Translations under genes and position numbers: made by a program | In this document: one piece after another, positions 1 through 7,379 of the stretch | Layout: each line of letters opens with the position of its first letter | Numbering within the stretch: position 1 is the stretch's first letter | From: CAVHXA01 sp963639765 | Lineage (GTDB): Bacteria; Bacillota; Clostridia; Oscillospirales; Oscillospiraceae | Direction of reading: 5' to 3' | DNA: 16,646 nt | NCBI GenBank assembly: GCA_963639765.1 | Contig: CAVHXA010000036.1 | Coordinates: forward strand, 1-16,646 | Notes under the pieces: model-generated | What the model was told of the DNA's origin: nothing | What the model saw: the letters and a program-made list of their open reading frames with translations, nothing else | Databases searched by the model: none

Positions 1-9
1 ACCGTGCAT

Positions 10-1554
10 TCACCGTGCAAGCCCCGATTCTTCGGGGTTATATAATAATAAAAAAACGCCAAATCTTACGATTTGACGTTTAATATTTGGTGCACCTCCC
101 GCACCCATATCCGAACTTTCTTCCGCTTTGGCCGCTTCCCCGAAAGTGACCGTTTCCGTACCTTCCTTATAATTAAAGGTAATGAGAACCTTATCATCGT
201 AGAGATAAATCGCGTTGATGAAGGTATCCACCAACGCCTGCCGCTGCTCCTGCTGGCTCATATCCAGCTTGCGGAAGCGGAGCAGCCAGAAGCGAACGAA
301 CTCTTCTTTCATTTTCGGCTTTGCCAGCTTTTCTTCTGCAATGCGGGCTTGCAGCTCCTTCCGCTGTTCTTCCAGAGCTTCCAAACGCTCCTTGGTCGAG
401 CTAGTCAAAATGCCCATCTGAATTGCGTTCAGCATATTGGTAATGCCGACTTCCGTTTCTTTCAACTGCTTTTCGTAGATTGGTAAATCCGTGCTTTCCT
501 GATTTTGCAGTTCCATGACCTTAGCGATGATAGCGTTCATGGAAGCATCATCTTCCACCAGCTTCATGGTTTCGGCTACCACCAAATCTTCCAACCATTG
601 CTTCCGCACGGTCTTTTTGTCACAGGTCTTTTTCTTCTTGGCGGTAGCACATTTATAATAATGATGTGCTTTTCCGGTGTGGCTGACACCGCTTTCCCCG
701 AACATCAGCGCACCGCACTTGCCACAGTACAGCTTTGTGGTAAGCAGATAGCCTTCCTCTGCCTTATGACGGGCAGGGGCTTTTTTGTTTTTCGCCAGCT
801 TTTCCTGCACCTTGTTGAACAAGTCCTCTGACACCAATGCCGGAATCGCATTGGGCTGTACCACATCCCGCAGGCGTAATTCGCCGATGTATCGGCGGTT
901 ACTCAGCATCCGCTGAATAGTATTATAGGACATCTCCCCACCCAGCGTATTTTTGATATTATGCGCTTTCAGCCAGTCTCGCAAATCGGTCATGGTCGCA
1001 CCATCTGCATACTTCTGGAATGTCTGTTCCACATAAGGAGCCAACAGTGGGTCAGGCTGATAGTGCCGGTTTTCGTCAATCATGTACCCAAACGGAACCG
1101 TACCGCCGTTATACACACCCTTGAGGGCGTTTTCGGTCATGCCGCGCACGACCTTTTCAGACAGGTCAGCCGAATAGTATTCGGCGTAGCCTTCCAGCAC
1201 CGATTCCAGAATGATACCCTCCGGGCCAGCTGAAATGACTTCCGTTGCCGACACCAGCTTCACACCGTTCTTCTTCAGCTGGGTCTTGTACCGGGCACTG
1301 TCATAACGGTTTCGGGCAAAGCGGTCAAGTTTCCAGACAATGATGGTATCGAACAGGCCGCGCTCGCTGTCCTTGATCATCTGCTGGAACTGCGGACGGT
1401 TATCGGTCTTGGCAGAGATAGCACGGTCAATGTAGTGCTTGACCACGGTGAAATCGTTCTTCTCCGCATAGGCGGTGCACTCACGAATCTGGCCTTCAAT
1501 GGATTCTTCGCGCTGGTTATCCGATGAATAGCGGGCGTAGATTACGGCAGTCAT
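10..1554 (-). CDS. Large serine recombinase (site-specific integrase/resolvase family)
   Basis: This is a DNA recombinase that would excise and integrate a mobile element by serine-mediated strand exchange. The N-terminal resolvase domain begins YARYSS, with Ser10 as the expected nucleophile after Arg8, and has the conserved DRFAR at 77-81. A 'Recombinase' domain follows (about 145-260), then a zinc ribbon with Cys277, Cys280, Cys302 and Cys311, then a charged helical, probably coiled-coil stretch (about 340-420). At 514 residues it has the usual length of the family. I chose the ATG at 1554 because GAGGTG lies 7 bases upstream and the protein then starts like its family (MTAVIYAR); an in-frame ATG at 1581 would add nine residues. 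It is transcribed alone toward the left edge. The last roughly 25 codons run through an intrinsic terminator, so the extreme C-terminus may be a readthrough tail. The family is certain; the target site is unknown. Confidence 0.95.
   Translation of the reverse strand: MTAVIYARYSSDNQREESIEGQIRECTAYAEKNDFTVVKHYIDRAISAKTDNRPQFQQMIKDSERGLFDTIIVWKLDRFARNRYDSARYKTQLKKNGVKLVSATEVISAGPEGIILESVLEGYAEYYSADLSEKVVRGMTENALKGVYNGGTVPFGYMIDENRHYQPDPLLAPYVEQTFQKYADGATMTDLRDWLKAHNIKNTLGGEMSYNTIQRMLSNRRYIGELRLRDVVQPNAIPALVSEDLFNKVQEKLAKNKKAPARHKAEEGYLLTTKLYCGKCGALMFGESGVSHTGKAHHYYKCATAKKKKTCDKKTVRKQWLEDLVVAETMKLVEDDASMNAIIAKVMELQNQESTDLPIYEKQLKETEVGITNMLNAIQMGILTSSTKERLEALEEQRKELQARIAEEKLAKPKMKEEFVRFWLLRFRKLDMSQQEQRQALVDTFINAIYLYDDKVLITFNYKEGTETVTFGEAAKAEESSDMGAGGAPNIKRQIVRFGVFLLLYNPEESGLAR
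20..40 (+). terminator. Short GC hairpin near the left edge, possible terminator
   Basis: CCCCGA and TCGGGG pair around a TTCT loop and are followed on the plus strand by TTATATAATAATAA. It could terminate a transcript entering from the left, meeting the recombinase terminator head-on. The U-tract is interrupted by A, so support is limited. Confidence 0.3.
48..81 (-). terminator. Intrinsic terminator inside the recombinase 3' end
   Basis: On the minus strand the arms AAACGTCAAATC and GATTTGGCGTTT pair over 12 bases with one G-U, closed by a GTAA (GNRA-type) loop, and are followed by a T-rich run. This is a textbook rho-independent terminator, but it lies before the reading frame's stop codon at 10-12. 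Most transcripts would therefore end within the coding frame. Confidence 0.8.
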
Positions 1555-1624
1555 GGCAAGCACCTCACTTTTATACATCATTAAACGGTGGAGCGTTCAT
1601 CTCAAAACAATGTTTCGTATAATG

Positions 1625-1653
1625 TATATACCATAACTTGCACAGAATTGCAA
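1625..1653 (-). promoter_or_regulatory. Promoter of the recombinase gene
   Basis: On the minus strand TTGCAA (1648-1653) and TATATA (1625-1630) are separated by exactly 17 bases, a good sigma-70 type promoter about 70 bases upstream of the recombinase start. The -35 box overlaps an inverted repeat TTGCA/TGCAA with a 6-base spacer, which could be an operator. Confidence 0.6.
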
Positions 1654-1670
1654 ACATTCTTTTAAGCAAA

Positions 1671-1708
1671 CAAGAGCAACGGTCTAAATAGGCCGTTGCT
1701 CTTGTTTT
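1671..1708. terminator. Terminator after the phosphoketolase operon, possibly bidirectional
   Basis: CAAGAGCAACGG (1671-1682) and CCGTTGCTCTTG (1693-1704) form a perfect 12-bp stem with a 10-base loop. It is followed by TTTTAT on the plus strand and by TTTGCTT on the minus strand. It lies 40 bases beyond the phosphoketolase stop and before the recombinase promoter, so it separates the catabolic operon from the recombinase unit. Confidence 0.8.
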
Positions 1709-1744
1709 ATATGAAGAAAACGATAGAATTGGAAATAATTTAGC

Positions 1745-4102
1745 TTAGACGTGCCACTTCCAGTCGAGAATCTCCGGCATATCCTGGCCGACCTCGTGGA
1801 TGTAGTTCTTGTGCTCGACCAGCTTGTCGTTCATCTGCTGGACGAGGTAAGCGCCGCGGTTGCCCAGCTGGGGCAGATGCAGCACAGCGTCCTTGACCAG
1901 ATGGAATCGGTCGATCTCGTTCTGCACGCGCATATCGAACGGGGTAGTAATGGTGCCCTCTTCCTGATAGCCGTGGACGCTCAGGTTGCGGTTTGCGCGC
2001 TCGTAGGTCAACTCATGTACCAGCGTGGGATAGCCGTGGAAGGCGAAGATGATGGGCTTATCCTTGGTGAATAGAGCGTTGTAATCGGCATCGGACAGGC
2101 CGTGGGGGTGCTTGGTGTTCGGCTCCAGCTTCATCAGATCCACGACGTTGACCACGCGGATCTTCAGTTCGGGCAGAGCATCGCGCAGGATGGTGACAGC
2201 GGCCAGCGTTTCGAGGGTCGGGGTGTCGCCGCAGCAGGCCATGACGATGTCAGGCTCTTCGCCTGCATCGGTGGAAGCCCAATCCCAGATGCCGACACCC
2301 TGGGTGCAGTGCTTGACAGCCTGCTCCATCGTCAGCCATTGCGGACGAGGATGCTTGGAGGTAACCAATACGTTGACATAATCACGGCTGCGGATGCAGT
2401 GGTCGAAGCAGCTCAGCAGGCAGTTGGTATCCGGCGGCAGGTACAGGCGGACGACGTCGGCCTTCTTGTTGGCGATGTGGTCGAGGAAACCGGGGTCTTG
2501 GTGAGTGTAGCCGTTGTGGTCCTGCTGCCAGACGTTGGAGGACAGGATGAGGTTCAGGGAAGCGATGCTCTGACGCCAAGACAGCTGATTGCAGACTTTC
2601 AGCCACTTTGCGTGCTGTGCCACCATGGAGTCGACCACACGGATGAAGCTCTCATAGCTTGCAAAGAAGCCGTGACGACCGGTGAGCAGATAGCCTTCCA
2701 GCCAGCCCTCGCAGAGATGCTCGGACAGCATGGAGTCCATGATGCGGCCATCGTTTGCAAGGAACTCGTCGTTCGGGACGATGGTGGAGTTCCAGTCACG
2801 CTCGGTGGCCTCGAAGCACTTGTACAGGCGATTGGACATGGTCTCGTCCGGTCCGAAGATGCGGAAGTTCTTTGCATCCGCATTCAGCTTGAACACATCG
2901 CGGATGTAGCCGCCCAGCTCGATCATATCCTGCTTCTCGACGCTGCCGGGGAAGGGGATGTCGACTGCATACTGCTTGAAGTCCGGGGTGCGCAGGTCGC
3001 GCAGAAGTTTGCCGCCGTTGGCGTGCGGGTTGGCCGCAATGCGGCGGTCGCCCTTGGGTGCAAGCTCCTGAAGTTCGGGGATGAGCGTGCCGTTTTCGTC
3101 GAACAGCTCTTCCGGGTGGTAGCTCCGCAGCCACTCTTCGATCTGCTTCAGGTGCTCTTCCTGATGGGGCGTGCCGAGAGTGATGTCGATAGGAACTTGG
3201 TGTGCGCGGAACGTGCCCTCGATGGGCTTGCCGTCGACCACCTTCGGGCCAGTCCAGCCCTTCGGAGTGCGCAGGACGATCATCGGCCACTGGATGTGAC
3301 CCATCTTCTCGCCCGCACGGGCGCGCTTCTGGATATCGTGGATCTCGTTGATGACGGTATCCAGCGTGTCGGCCATCTTCTCGTGCATCGTCATGGGGTC
3401 GTCGCCCTCGACGAAGTAAGGCTTCCAAGAGCAGCCCTTGAAGAAGCTCTCAATTTCCTCGTGGGTCATGCGGCCGAACACGGTCGGGTTGCTGATCTTA
3501 TAGCCGTTCAGGTGCAGGATGGGCAGAACTGCGCCGTCGCCCACCGGGTTCAGGAACTTGTTGCTCTGCCAAGAAGTCGCCAGCGGGCCGGTCTCGGCTT
3601 CGCCGTCGCCGACGGTGCAGGCAACGATGAGGTCAGGGTTATCGAAGGCCGCACCAAACGCATGAGCGATGGAGTAGCCCAGCTCGCCGCCCTCGTTGAT
3701 AGAACCCGGAGTCTCGGGTGCAACGTGGGAGGAGATGCCGCCGGGGAAGGAGAACTGTTTGAACAGCTTCTTCATGCCCTCTTCATCGCGGCTGATGTTG
3801 GGATAGACTTCGGAATAAGTGCCATCCAGATAAGCGTTCGCAACGAAGAAGTTGCCGCCGTGACCCGGGCCGGAGATGAGCACCATGTCCTGATCGTACT
3901 GCTTGATGATGCGGTTCAGGTGGACATAGACAAAGTTCTGTCCGGGTACAGTGCCCCAGTGACCGACGATCTTCTTTTTCACGTCGTCACGGGTCAGCGG
4001 ACGGCGGAGCAGGGGGTTGTCCAGCAGGTAGAGTTGACCTGCGGCCAGATAGTTCGATGCACGCCAGTAGGCGTCGATCTTTTTCAGTTCAGTCTGGGTC
4101 AT
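1745..4102 (-). CDS. xfp: Xylulose-5-phosphate/fructose-6-phosphate phosphoketolase
   Basis: This cytosolic thiamine-diphosphate enzyme uses phosphate to split xylulose 5-phosphate into acetyl phosphate and glyceraldehyde 3-phosphate; many members also use fructose 6-phosphate. Family signatures are unbroken: PGHGG at 79-83, the block around FSFPGGISSHVAPETPGS at about 117-134, the cofactor/magnesium motif GDGEAE at 165-170, and the NVWQQDHNG and HQDPGF motifs of the central domain. The 785-residue length is normal. I chose the ATG at 4102 because AAGGAG sits 8 bases upstream; the longer start at 4123 would place its first codons within that ribosome site. It is the last gene of the operon, 21 bases after the kinase, and is followed by a strong terminator. 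In this context it would consume the xylulose 5-phosphate made by the split transketolase. The enzyme identity is very secure; in vivo preference for the pentose or hexose substrate cannot be read from the sequence. Confidence 0.97.
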   Translation of the reverse strand: MTQTELKKIDAYWRASNYLAAGQLYLLDNPLLRRPLTRDDVKKKIVGHWGTVPGQNFVYVHLNRIIKQYDQDMVLISGPGHGGNFFVANAYLDGTYSEVYPNISRDEEGMKKLFKQFSFPGGISSHVAPETPGSINEGGELGYSIAHAFGAAFDNPDLIVACTVGDGEAETGPLATSWQSNKFLNPVGDGAVLPILHLNGYKISNPTVFGRMTHEEIESFFKGCSWKPYFVEGDDPMTMHEKMADTLDTVINEIHDIQKRARAGEKMGHIQWPMIVLRTPKGWTGPKVVDGKPIEGTFRAHQVPIDITLGTPHQEEHLKQIEEWLRSYHPEELFDENGTLIPELQELAPKGDRRIAANPHANGGKLLRDLRTPDFKQYAVDIPFPGSVEKQDMIELGGYIRDVFKLNADAKNFRIFGPDETMSNRLYKCFEATERDWNSTIVPNDEFLANDGRIMDSMLSEHLCEGWLEGYLLTGRHGFFASYESFIRVVDSMVAQHAKWLKVCNQLSWRQSIASLNLILSSNVWQQDHNGYTHQDPGFLDHIANKKADVVRLYLPPDTNCLLSCFDHCIRSRDYVNVLVTSKHPRPQWLTMEQAVKHCTQGVGIWDWASTDAGEEPDIVMACCGDTPTLETLAAVTILRDALPELKIRVVNVVDLMKLEPNTKHPHGLSDADYNALFTKDKPIIFAFHGYPTLVHELTYERANRNLSVHGYQEEGTITTPFDMRVQNEIDRFHLVKDAVLHLPQLGNRGAYLVQQMNDKLVEHKNYIHEVGQDMPEILDWKWHV

Positions 4103-4123
4103 AATCGTTTCTCCTTTTCTCAT

Positions 4124-5599
4124 TCAATGTGTCAGTGCCTGTCGAACGGCTTTCTGCCATCCGGCATAACGTTCTTTTCGCTCTTCAGCTTTCATCGTTG
4201 GTGTATAGCTATGACGCCTAAGTTGTGTATGAATCACAGCCGGATCGTAGAAGCCACAAGAAAAACCGGCTGCACACGCAGCTCCAAACCCGGACAGCTC
4301 CTGAATTTCCGGCACACTCACTGCTACCTGTGCCATATCACTCTGGAATTGCATCAGATAAGTATTTGCGGTCGGTCCTCCATCCACACGCAATTCTGCC
4401 AGCGGAAGCCCTGCATCCTGCGCCATACGCTGAACAAGGTCGGTAATCTGATAGCCGATGCATTCCACACCCGCTTTGACGATTTCCGCTTTGCCGGTAG
4501 TACGCGTAATGCCGGTCAGCAGACCCGTTGCTTCGCTGTCCCAGTAAGGAGCACCCAGCCCGGTGAAAGCCGGAACAAAGTACGTCCGGTCTGTCGGGTT
4601 TGCCATGCGTGACAGCAATTCGCTTTCGCTGTCAGATGCCAGCATCATGGCATCTTTTTTCAGCCAAGTGATCACAGCACCCGTGTAATTCAGGTTGCCC
4701 TCCAATACATATTCTACCTTGCCATCAAGCCCCCATGCAAGGCTGGTGACAAGCCCGCAGTTGCTGGCGACAAGCCGCTCGCCAGTCTGCATCATGACGG
4801 AAGACCCTGTTCCATAAGTGGCTTTTGTCTGCCCTGGCGTCCGGCAGTTCTGTCCCAGCAGAGCCGCGTGGCTGTCTCCTAATACGCCGCACAGCGGAAT
4901 TGGCTTTTCAAACAAACCACCAAGGGTCGTTGTTCCAAACAGACTGTCGCTCATGCAGACTTCCGGCAGACAGTTCTGCGGAATCCCATAAAGTACACAA
5001 AGTTCTTCGTCCCATTGCAGCGTATGAAGATTGAACAGCTGTGTCCGGCTGGCATTTGAGTAATCTGTCTTGAACGCTTTTTCTTCTGTCAGCTGATAGA
5101 TCAGAAAGCTGTCCATCGTGCCAAAACAAAGCTTGTTTTCAGCGGCAAGGTCTGCCGCATCCGGCACATTTTGGAGGACCCATGCCATTTTAGGCGCAGA
5201 GAAGTACGGCGAAAGCGGAATGCCCGTTTTTTCCCGGACAGTCTCTGCATGAGCAACCAAACTGTCGCAGATTTCTTTTGCACGAGCGCATTGCCAGACG
5301 ATGGCCTTGCAAACGGGTTCTCCCGTGTCCCGATTCCATGCTGCTACAGTCTCGCGCTGGTTACTCAGTCCTACCGCCACGATCTGCTCCGGCTTCACAT
5401 CCGCTTTGGTCAGCACCTCACGGGCAACCGTCAGGGTATTGACGCGAATCTCTTCCAGGTCGTGGCTGACCCATCCGCGCTCATCTACATACTGCCGGTG
5501 CGGGCGGTCCGTACGGGCCGTCAACTGGCCAGCAGCATCAAACAGCATTGCCTTCGTCCCCTGCGTAGACTGATCAATGGATAAGATATATCGTTCCAT
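4124..5599 (-). CDS. FGGY-family kinase, glycerol-kinase-like; proposed apulose kinase (AplK-like)
   Basis: This ATP-dependent sugar or polyol kinase aligns closely with glycerol kinase from end to end: SIDQSTQGT at 7-15 (phosphate loop), NQRET at 80-84, IVWQC at 100-104, YFS at 132-134, TDYSNASRT at 178-186, VPAFTGLGAPYWD, and DGGPTAN near the C-terminus. Counterparts of the glycerol-binding residues Arg82, Glu83, Trp102, Tyr132 and Asp242 are kept. The Gln and Phe that complete the E. coli pocket (Gln246, Phe270) are replaced by Ser243 and Ser267, suggesting a larger or branched substrate. With an isomerase, split transketolase and phosphoketolase beside it, D-apulose is the favoured substrate; erythrulose or another ketose is possible. 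The start is uncertain: ATG 5599 gives the family-typical MERYILSIDQ, while ATG 5611 overlaps the previous stop (TGATG). The next gene begins 21 bases downstream. Confidence 0.85.
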   Translation of the reverse strand: MERYILSIDQSTQGTKAMLFDAAGQLTARTDRPHRQYVDERGWVSHDLEEIRVNTLTVAREVLTKADVKPEQIVAVGLSNQRETVAAWNRDTGEPVCKAIVWQCARAKEICDSLVAHAETVREKTGIPLSPYFSAPKMAWVLQNVPDAADLAAENKLCFGTMDSFLIYQLTEEKAFKTDYSNASRTQLFNLHTLQWDEELCVLYGIPQNCLPEVCMSDSLFGTTTLGGLFEKPIPLCGVLGDSHAALLGQNCRTPGQTKATYGTGSSVMMQTGERLVASNCGLVTSLAWGLDGKVEYVLEGNLNYTGAVITWLKKDAMMLASDSESELLSRMANPTDRTYFVPAFTGLGAPYWDSEATGLLTGITRTTGKAEIVKAGVECIGYQITDLVQRMAQDAGLPLAELRVDGGPTANTYLMQFQSDMAQVAVSVPEIQELSGFGAACAAGFSCGFYDPAVIHTQLRRHSYTPTMKAEERKERYAGWQKAVRQALTH

Positions 5600-5610
5600 A
5601 CCGATTCCCA

Positions 5611-6546
5611 TCACTTCAGAAGTTCTGCGGCCGATTTTGCGATGCCCTCGGCGTTCAGTCCATAGTAATCAAATACCTCTTTGGACGTGCCGGTAATGAC
5701 CGGTGCATCCGGCAAAGAAAGGTTTTTGACCTTGCGGGGGCAGTTCTCGCCAACCACCTGTGCAACCATACTGCCCAGGCCACCATAAGGGGCGTGTTCT
5801 TCTACGGTCAGCACCGCTTTGGCCGCAGACGCCGCTTTGATGACAGCTTCCTTGTCCAGCGGTTTGACGCAGTACATATCCAGCACGGCGGCAGAAATGC
5901 CTTTTGCTTTCAGCAGTTCGGCAGCATCCAATGCAGGGCGCACCATCTCGCCGCAGGCAATGATTGCAACATCAGCACCTTCCTGCAGAACGGTTGCCTT
6001 GTCCATTTCAAAGGGGCAGTTCTCCGCGGTATAAACATCCTCTACCGGGTTGCGGCCCACGCGCAGATATGCGGGCTTCTTATCCTGAAGGAGTGCTTTC
6101 ACGAGCTTTGCGGTCTGGAACCGGTCACTGGGCAGATAAACTCTCATATTGGGTAGGGCACTCATTGCAGCAATATCCTGTGCAGAATGATGGCTCATGC
6201 CCAACGCACCATAGCTTACGCCGCCCGAAATGCCGATCAGCGTGACATTCGTGTTGGAATAAGCACAATCGATCTTTGCCTGCTCATAGCTGCGGGTGGA
6301 CAGGAAGCAAGCCGGAGACGCGGCAAATGCTTTCTTGCCACAGCTTGCAAGACCGGCAGCAACGCTTACGAGGTCCTGCTCTGCGATACCCATTTCCACG
6401 AACTGCTCCGGGTAGGTGTCGGCAAATTTGGTCAGGCTGGCGCTGCCGCGGCTGTCGCTGCACAGAACCACAACATCTTTGTCGGTTTCCGCTGCTTTGA
6501 GCAGGGTATCACAGATGGCCTGACGGTTCGGGATCTTATTAGCCAT
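5611..6546 (-). CDS. Transketolase C-terminal subunit (split type); proposed apulose-4-phosphate transketolase subunit B
   Basis: This 311-residue protein carries the pyrimidine-binding and C-terminal domains of a split transketolase. The motif EMGIAEQDL at 51-59 provides Glu56, the expected glutamate that activates thiamine diphosphate, and the YEQAKIDCAYSNTNV and GISGGVSYGALGMSHHSAQD stretches are typical of the domain. It would form the active site with the N-terminal subunit encoded just upstream. ATG 6546 has AAGGAGG 9 bases upstream and overlaps the previous stop by 8 bases, which suggests translational coupling and equal subunit amounts. An earlier in-frame start (6582) lies inside the upstream gene and lacks this support. 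Split transketolases AptA/AptB are known from characterised D-apiose pathways; that role here is inferred from the neighbours. A general pentose-phosphate transketolase is the main alternative. Confidence 0.93.
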   Translation of the reverse strand: MANKIPNRQAICDTLLKAAETDKDVVVLCSDSRGSASLTKFADTYPEQFVEMGIAEQDLVSVAAGLASCGKKAFAASPACFLSTRSYEQAKIDCAYSNTNVTLIGISGGVSYGALGMSHHSAQDIAAMSALPNMRVYLPSDRFQTAKLVKALLQDKKPAYLRVGRNPVEDVYTAENCPFEMDKATVLQEGADVAIIACGEMVRPALDAAELLKAKGISAAVLDMYCVKPLDKEAVIKAASAAKAVLTVEEHAPYGGLGSMVAQVVGENCPRKVKNLSLPDAPVITGTSKEVFDYYGLNAEGIAKSAAELLK

Positions 6547-7375
6547 TCTGAACAGCCTCCTTTCGTGCGGCAAAGTCCGCAATGATCTGGTGATATTCCT
6601 CGGTCGTGGGCAGATGGTGATGCCAGCTTGCCTTGTTTTCCATCAGAGCACTGCCATAGCCCTTCGTGGTGTTGGCAATGATGACCGTCGGCTGTCCGAC
6701 ATGGTGTTTCGCTGCGGTAAATGCCGCATCCATCGCTTCAATGCTGTCGCCGTCTACGCTGATGACATTCCAGCCGAATGCTGCCCACCGCTGCTCTTGA
6801 CTGTCCTGCTTCATCACATCCTCAGTGTTGCCCGAAATTTGCAGGCGGTTCCGGTCTACGATGGCGCACAAGTTGTCCAGCTTGTAATTGCCCGCCGACA
6901 TTGCGCCTTCCCAGACACTGCCTTCGGCCAGCTCGCCATCGCCCATCACCGTATATACACGGTAGTTCCGGCCATCCATCTTGCCTGCCAGTGCCATGCC
7001 GACACAGACCGGCAGTCCGTGTCCCAGTGAGCCGGAATTCATCTCAATTCCGGGAAGTTTGTTGTTCGGGTGCCCAATATACGGCGAGCCAAACTTGGAA
7101 AAGCGTTCCTTGATATCCATAAGATCGAGGAATCCGCAGTCCGCCAGCACTGCATACAGTGCTTCCACCGCATGGCCCTTGCTCAGAACAAAACGGTCGC
7201 GGTCCGGGTCTGCCGTGGTATAAGGCGTGATATTCAGATGGTTCTTGTACAGCACCAGCAGAGTATTCAGCACGCTCATATCGCCGCCGATGTGTCCACC
7301 GCCGCCTGCCATGATAATGTCTACGATATCACGGCGCAGATCCCAGCTTTTCAGTTCCAGTTCATTCAGTTCCAT
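6539..7375 (-). CDS. Transketolase N-terminal subunit (split type); proposed apulose-4-phosphate transketolase subunit A
   Basis: This 278-residue protein is the thiamine-diphosphate-binding half of a split transketolase. GGGGHIGG (24-31) and SKGHA (65-69) give the conserved active-site histidines His28 and His68. GDGE at 145-148, followed by EGSVWEGAMSAG and LDNLCAIVDRN, forms the cofactor/magnesium motif. ATG 7375 has GAGGAG 9 bases upstream and lies 4 bases from the isomerase stop. In the proposed pathway the heterodimer transfers the ketol unit of apulose 4-phosphate to glyceraldehyde 3-phosphate, giving xylulose 5-phosphate and dihydroxyacetone phosphate. Fold and partner are certain; substrate is inferred. 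Confidence 0.93.
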   Translation of the reverse strand: MELNELELKSWDLRRDIVDIIMAGGGGHIGGDMSVLNTLLVLYKNHLNITPYTTADPDRDRFVLSKGHAVEALYAVLADCGFLDLMDIKERFSKFGSPYIGHPNNKLPGIEMNSGSLGHGLPVCVGMALAGKMDGRNYRVYTVMGDGELAEGSVWEGAMSAGNYKLDNLCAIVDRNRLQISGNTEDVMKQDSQEQRWAAFGWNVISVDGDSIEAMDAAFTAAKHHVGQPTVIIANTTKGYGSALMENKASWHHHLPTTEEYHQIIADFAARKEAVQNG

Positions 7376-7379
7376 GCGT

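Noticed and set aside
89..96. GGTGCACC as a proven attachment core
   Set aside because: It is a short palindrome near the recombinase end, but no second copy was found in the window, so it is only mentioned as a possibility.
2102..4612. An 836-codon open frame on the plus strand
   Set aside because: It lies opposite the phosphoketolase and part of the kinase, both with full family motifs. Its product has no recognisable domain, and long antisense frames are common in GC-biased codon usage.
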